NCBI GenBank assembly: GCA_037074615.1
Contig: CM073518.1
Location: 186,001 to 250,000 of the forward strand
DNA: 64,000 nt
Source of the DNA: Leucaena leucocephala
Taxonomy: Eukaryota > Streptophyta > Magnoliopsida > Fabales > Fabaceae
Direction of reading: 5' to 3'
The translations under genes and the position numbers were made by a program. This document shows positions 58,394 to 64,000 of the stretch, one piece after another. The stretch's first letter is position 1. Every line of letters begins with the position of its first letter. The notes below the pieces were generated by a model. That model saw nothing but the letters and a program-made list of their open reading frames with translations. It ran no database searches and was not told the origin of the DNA.

Positions 58394-61300
58394 CTATGCG
58401 TCAACGAATGCAGTTGGATCCAAAGGTCTAACAGTATCTGGAAAATCTGATCTCTGTCCGGCGAGAGAGTAATACGCAAGAATATGGGCCGGATGCTCCA
58501 CCGACACAAGCTCGCCCGCATGATTATTCGCACCAACTCGCCTGGAAGGAATCAACTCTATGTTCCAAAACGGGCGAGCCATGGCTAGAAGATCTCGCCC
58601 CGATGCAGATCCTCCATAGCCTTGCACCCATAGATACCTGAGGGAGGTGAGTCGCGTGGCGGCAACGGCGAGTGCGTACTCACTGAAGAAGGCGCAGCCC
58701 CTCATTTCCAGTTTCTGAAGGCTGGGGCAGCCCCTGGAGAATTCCAACAGCCCCGCATCGGACTCCCCCACATACCCCAGAAGCATCCATCTCACATTTT
58801 GGCTGTATTGCCCGATGTAACCCAGACCCACGTCCGTCAAACCCCCAGGTCTCAAATACAGCGCAAATCTCCTTAGCTTGTCACAGCCCATCAGCAAAGC
58901 CCTCACTCCGTTGTCCAGTGGCAAGTCCGTTATTTTCTCTTCCCTGTCCAACAGCACCAGGCGGAAATCGCACATGTTTTTCAAGTTAGTCCCAATTTGC
59001 TCCAGTGCTGCATTTGTGATATCTGATACATAAACTGCCAAATATTCTAGTTCTGGGCAGCCCTGCGACAGAGCAATTAATCCTCTCTGGGAAACAACCC
59101 CTTCTTCGTCCTCCATTCCTTGATCATCATCGCCCCGTTCAATCCTCAGCCTCTTTAGCTTCTTGCAATACTGAGCAAGAACTTCCAATCCTCTGTCTCC
59201 GATTACATTCCTTGACTGTACATCAGGGGCAAAAGTAGTTGAAATGATCAGTTGTCTCACAATATTTTAATCCATTTCGATTATACCATCTTAAAACTTT
59301 TCAGGTCTCCTTTTTTCCAATTAGGGAGCTTCGAATCAATATATGCAACCATGATTGTTCTTCTGGATTCTCAGTATACAGATGCATGCATATGCATCCA
59401 CAAAAACATACACACATATAAATATTATCAATGTAGGCAAATGGGGAAGCAAAGCAAGAGAATAAGAAGACAACCAAAATGAAGATCGTAACATTCATTT
59501 TTTTTTTAATGATTTGAAATAAGCAACTTGAATTCAGAAACATCTGTAGGAACTGACCTCAAGGATTTCCAAGTTTGGGCACCTTCGGATTAGCATACAA
59601 TGATCTTCTGTATCCAGCATCGCATAGAGGAGATCCAACTTTTTGAGCAGGGATGCAAAAGGAAAAACAATCGGCATTTCATTCTTTCCAATATAGGTTA
59701 AACCCAATCGGTTTAACCTCGCAGGTAATGCTACAGTGGAGTACTTGTCCGGTTGCTCATTGTAAGAACCTCCGCAAAATTCTTCTAGAGCAGTTGCGTG
59801 CCGAAAGAAGTTTATGAGATCCAAGATTTCACAATCAGTAATTTTCACAGACACTAAATTTGGGCAATTTTTAGCTATAAGTTCAAGGTCTTGAATCTTG
59901 ACAATGGCAATATCTGTCAAGTAAAAATTTAGAGCCTCGAGAACTGTATTATTCGTGGCAAGCTGATGTAGCCATTCGCCATCATTCTCAATAATTGAGC
60001 TCTCCTCCAAAAACAAAATTTTTAAAGCCCTACAAAATGGGAAAAACAAGTTCCAATTAGAGTCGAGCTAAATTGCTCATCCATAGATGCAGACATGAAT
60101 TCAGATTAGAAACGGCTCAGGTTGACAAACTGAAAACATTCTGACACACAACTAACAAAATATGGTCAGAAGCTGATGTTGAAATGCAGTAAGATATCAT
60201 CTTAGTTTTATACGTGATCATGGAAAGAGCAAAGGAAACTAAATGGGGCTATAAATGATAGCATATGAATTCAGTGAACAATAGCAATAACACATTGCCT
60301 CTAAGCTTTATGACTTCACCATTTTCTCATAAAGACATACACAATGAAGATGAATGATTTTCATAAAAAAGAAACAGCACACAAGTGAAACTTTGTAAGC
60401 AGTAATTTTCTTAAAGAATATAAACTTTATTTTGATCATTCACTGCTAATAGCACTAGAAACGCAGCTGCTATCAACAAAAGGTAATGAGCGACTTGGTA
60501 GAAAAAACATCAAGATGAATGAGGGAAAATAAAAGTTGGCCGTAACTGAAGGAATTAACCATTTAAAAACAAGATGAGAAAATCTTCAGAGATAATAAGT
60601 TGAATGTATTAACTAAACCAGTTTTAAGCAATAAATAGAGGTGATCCACACCATAGATATGAGAGATGAAATCCTACATTTAAAATTTTAAGAAATAAAA
60701 GGGGGGTAACCAATTCACGTCATATGGTCTGCAGGTCAATTAGACCACAGCAAGTTTCTATAAATTATAGTTATAAGATACTTAAATTTCAGAGCAAAAG
60801 GAATGAGATGAGCTTGAATCTTTTATGCAACATATAGTTAAAGATCCAAAAGTACAAATAAAAACATAGCCAAATGATCCCCTACATCTCTTCCTTAGAC
60901 TTTAACTAGTGTTATTACTCCACAAAGACACCTACGTTTTTCCCCGACCATGCATGGAAGAATAATTTAGTAAACAAAGCATTGCCTGGTTTGTCCACTG
61001 CATAAAAGAATTGATCACCTTAACAATAATAGCTTCCATAATAATGTTCCTAACAATTAAACGGTGAGTTGCAAACTATTAAAATACTTCAGCCTACAAT
61101 TGAAAAGGCACCAAAATGATACCACTAAAGTCTAAAATAGTTATGCAGCAAAATTTTCGGGGGAAAAAAAATAATCAGCATAGATTTACTCATTAAGTTT
61201 AGGTGTTCTATCTTCTTTATGTATACATAACCAATCAATATAAAATGTTCTACGGATGTACGTAATTTGAATCTTTAGCAGCTTAAAATGAGCCAATTAA

Positions 61301-62403
61301 GATTCAATGTAAGTTTCAGGTAAATCATCAACAGATGATTAGCAGAAACGGCTTATTCTTAGGGAAGGTAGCCTTCCAACCACACAGCTCAAACTGCTAC
61401 ATTATAGCAACAAAAAGGGTTTGCAAAGCAAACAAGAACATGCGTTATTGCTTACAACAGCTACTAAATGTATTTCACGAGATTTGGATCCAAGAGACAA
61501 AGGTTGTGAAAATGCAGTCCAACTGCATGAAAATTAGATTACAGAATCTAAGATATTAACGAAGGGATATCCATTCAGAAAGAAAAAGTACTCGAATTCT
61601 CAATCCACTACAATCACGAGTGAGATTTTAATACATGATCAACTGCATATGTACCAACCTCTTCTTCCCCTAACTGGAGAACCAGGTAAGTTACCTAGCT
61701 CACAGGTTAATTCATATTAAGCACAAAAGTCACAGACTCATCTAGATGAGCAATGCAACCAATCATGATGTTATAGTTGAACTTGAAAGTTGGAATTGAT
61801 TAACTTCAATTAACTCACTAAATTTAAGGAAACGAGAAAGAAAATCCTATAAATTTCAATTATAAGCCTCCAGAGTCCGACTATGAGAAAAAGATTAGTC
61901 AAGAATCAAGATTACCTGCAAGACCGGCCAATATGGTAAAGGCCATCCGTGGAAAACCCAGAACACTTGTCGAGTTTGAGAGCTTGCAGGACGTGTCCCC
62001 GAGATCGAGCGAGAAGCTCAAGATCCGAGTCCTTCACAATCATGCGCCGAAAGTGGAGCGACTTCAAGCAATCGAAATAATCAGCAATCTCCTTCACCCA
62101 AGGCGTCACGTAGCCTCCCCAATCCTCCGGTATCAAATTGAACATCGCCGCTCTCGGCTTCCCTTTCAGCTTCAGAGACTCCAGGTGCGGAAATCTTCGC
62201 CGGAGCCGGCCCGGGGTTGTCGTGTAGCACAGAGCAATTGTAACGTGCTTCCGCGTCAACGAATCAAGCTCGTACCATCGCCGGCAAACTTGAGAAACCG
62301 CATCCCGGTCTTTGGGGTCGTGAATATAAAGCATAACACAGTCGAGCACTACATCGGACAATCGAGCACACATTCTGCTCCCGTTTCGATCCCCCTTATC
62401 CAT
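58394..62403 (-). CDS. COI1: COI1 jasmonate receptor (F-box/LRR protein)
   Basis: Three exons (62403-61916, 60029-59558, 59215-58394) join in frame to 593 residues, one more than my recollection of Arabidopsis COI1. Residues about 13-55 are the F-box (LSDVVLDCVMLYIHDPKDRD) that joins the SCF ubiquitin ligase. Leucine-rich repeats fill the rest. Ligand and co-receptor residues are present: KGKPRAAMFN (Lys80, Arg84, Met87, Phe88), LLDREEKITDLPLDNG, FALYLRPGGLTDVGLGYIG, NVRWMLLGYVGESD and LRYLWVQGY. The C-terminus retains EHPAHILAYYSLAGQR. COI1 binds JA-Ile and JAZ repressors and sends JAZ for degradation. Intron 1 is long (1886 bp). The frame overlapping exon 1 on the plus strand is a shadow. 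Confidence 0.97.
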
Positions 62404-64000
62404 AGAAAGATTTGCAATTGTACAAAAGAATGAAGAAAATGCTTCGAAGCGCCAAAAAATTCACACCCAGAGAGAAGAAAAAGTGGATTTCAAGATTGAA
62501 CTTAAAGAAACAATTCAAAGATCTGAACCTGATAATGAAGATCGGTTCAGAAGCTTCAAAATTCCACTGTCACAAGCAGCTCTAGGTAACAACTAAAATG
62601 AGATATCACGTAAAAAGCAGAAGAGACTTAGATGGTTCACTATATCGAAAAGGAACAAAGCCGGACCATCGCAGTTTCAACTAAGGCCAGCACACCAACC
62701 AGAGCGCCGCAAATCCTATATACGTGGAAGGCTCAAAAGGGTTATGGCAGGAAACAGGACAGAGAAGAAATGCGTGCTTAATCAACGGTGAAGTTGAGGA
62801 ATATCAAGAAGCGAGTTTTGCAGGGAAGACGAGCCATTCGGGTCGGGAATGAATCGCAGACCCGACCAATAGGAGAGGAAGGGAGCAGCGAGTCACTGCT
62901 GCACAAGTTGAGGCCAAACACAACGTGGGAGGAGGCTGATTGACGGTTAAGATTGAAGGAATTGGGAGAATCGGACGGCAAAAGCGAGAACAGTTTGGGA
63001 GAAAGGATTGGATGGGACACTAAAGTGGGAGGGTACGAATCACAGACGAGAGAGGTGCGGAGTTCTGACTGTTTTGTTGAGTAACATCAAGAAGGTGTAG
63101 GCATATAAGATTATGATCATTTTCTTTATATGAATATTATTGATGCGAGTTGGATGAAGGGGAGGGACAAGGGAAGAGGAGTAATTGTGGGGTTCCTTCC
63201 GCAGGAAGAGAAAAGGGGGGCGTCTCAATCCCATGCACGTTTACTTTATTTGACTTCCAAAGCATAATAAAGCTATCGAGCTAGTGTGATGCCACTGGCC
63301 ACATTTGTCAAAGTATTGAAATTGTATTACTCTCTCTCTCTCTGAATCTTTCAATTGAAGCAAAGAAAGTATAATGATTAGACCGAATTACTTGCTAGTC
63401 TCCCTCATTATGAATTTTCCTCCTCCTCCCAATGATCCAGTCCCCTGTTTCTCTCTATTTTATTCTAGCCCTGACCCAACATCTTCTTGTTTTATTTTTC
63501 TTCCCCCTAGAGTTCACGTTTCCTAAATCAAATGCTCTCCGATTATAAATATAATATCTCACTTATAATATAAATAAAGTATTATATTTAAAATTAAAAA
63601 ATACTTAATAAAATATTTAATTATATGCCATCAGAGCGTACGTTAGTTTATTATAGAGTATCTCTCAAATTACACAATAATAGAGAAAAATAGAGGGAAT
63701 GATTCATATATCCTAAATAGTTTAGCATCCTTGTCCGTCCCATCATCTGATTAATTAAACTCAATTAATATGAAGAGGAACATGAATTTGCAGGTTGTCA
63801 CTATGGGGAAGAGCAAGTTGCAAATTTAGAAAGGACTAATGGGGAATAAATTTGTTGTGGGAGAAGCATCCCGCCATATTAATTATTTTATGAGAATTGT
63901 GAAGAGCTTCCCAATGGAACACCTCGTGGACTTGGACAATCTCTAAGTAGGTGCTCCTTTCGATGCTCAACATGATGCTTATGCTCCTGAGTCCCCAGCC
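62404..64000. other. COI1 upstream region and right edge
   Basis: Contains the COI1 5' UTR and promoter; no TATA box placed. A (CT)n tract lies near 63330-63343. No further gene is recognised up to the window edge. Confidence 0.4.

Noticed and set aside
61933..62433. 166-codon plus-strand frame over COI1 exon 1
   Set aside because: Antisense shadow of a clear COI1 exon.

Overview
The window looks like nuclear DNA from a flowering plant, most likely a eudicot. It has AT-rich intergenic DNA, many short GT-AG introns, a Copia LTR retrotransposon, small DNA transposons, a plant-type tRNA-Arg, a conserved MIR393 hairpin, and plant-specific genes: COI1, SBPase, a WLIM LIM protein, a proline transporter and a GH17 glucanase. 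The species cannot be named from the sequence alone.

Layout, left to right. 1-2212: repeat-rich DNA without a gene. 2213-11304: one complete Copia element on the minus strand with 1909-bp LTRs, a GAGCT target-site duplication, a tRNA-Met primer site, and a gag-pol gene broken by a 71-bp tandem duplication and two stop codons. 13086-13192: MIR393 precursor (+). 15573-16137: lectin pseudogene (+). 17092-17555: small transposon. 19536-21984: proline transporter (+). 23381-23614: Yos1/IER3IP1-like pseudogene (-). 26104-26389: 5'-truncated LINE with target duplications. 28384-30713: plant O-fucosyltransferase (-). 33359-35275: nucleotide-sugar/triose-phosphate-type translocator (+). 36291-38436: ARM-repeat-type pseudogene (-). 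40027-41885: WLIM2-type LIM protein (-). 42871-44031: GH17 protein (+). 45612-47250: HAD-type membrane phosphatase pseudogene (-). 49808-52003: chloroplast sedoheptulose-1,7-bisphosphatase (+). 52752-53242: lachrymatory-factor-synthase-like pseudogene (+). 54167-56167: laccase pseudogene (+). 56454-56526: tRNA-Arg(CCU) (-). 56849-57349: hAT-like MITE. 58394-62403: COI1 jasmonate receptor (-).

Seven protein genes, one microRNA gene and one tRNA gene look intact. Six other loci are decayed copies of ordinary plant genes. At least four of the six still show intron positions, so they are not processed retrocopies. Intact genes interleaved with unprocessed relics is what gene loss after a genome or segmental duplication would leave.

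The intact genes do not form one pathway. Two hormone-signalling loci, MIR393 (silences TIR1/AFB auxin receptors) and COI1 (the jasmonate receptor related to TIR1), lie about 45 kb apart. I found no operon-like or otherwise clearly new gene system. The most unusual structures are the palindrome array in the Copia LTR, the defective but apparently very young Copia copy, the GH17 protein with Asp at the usual acid/base Glu position, and the dense run of pseudogenes.
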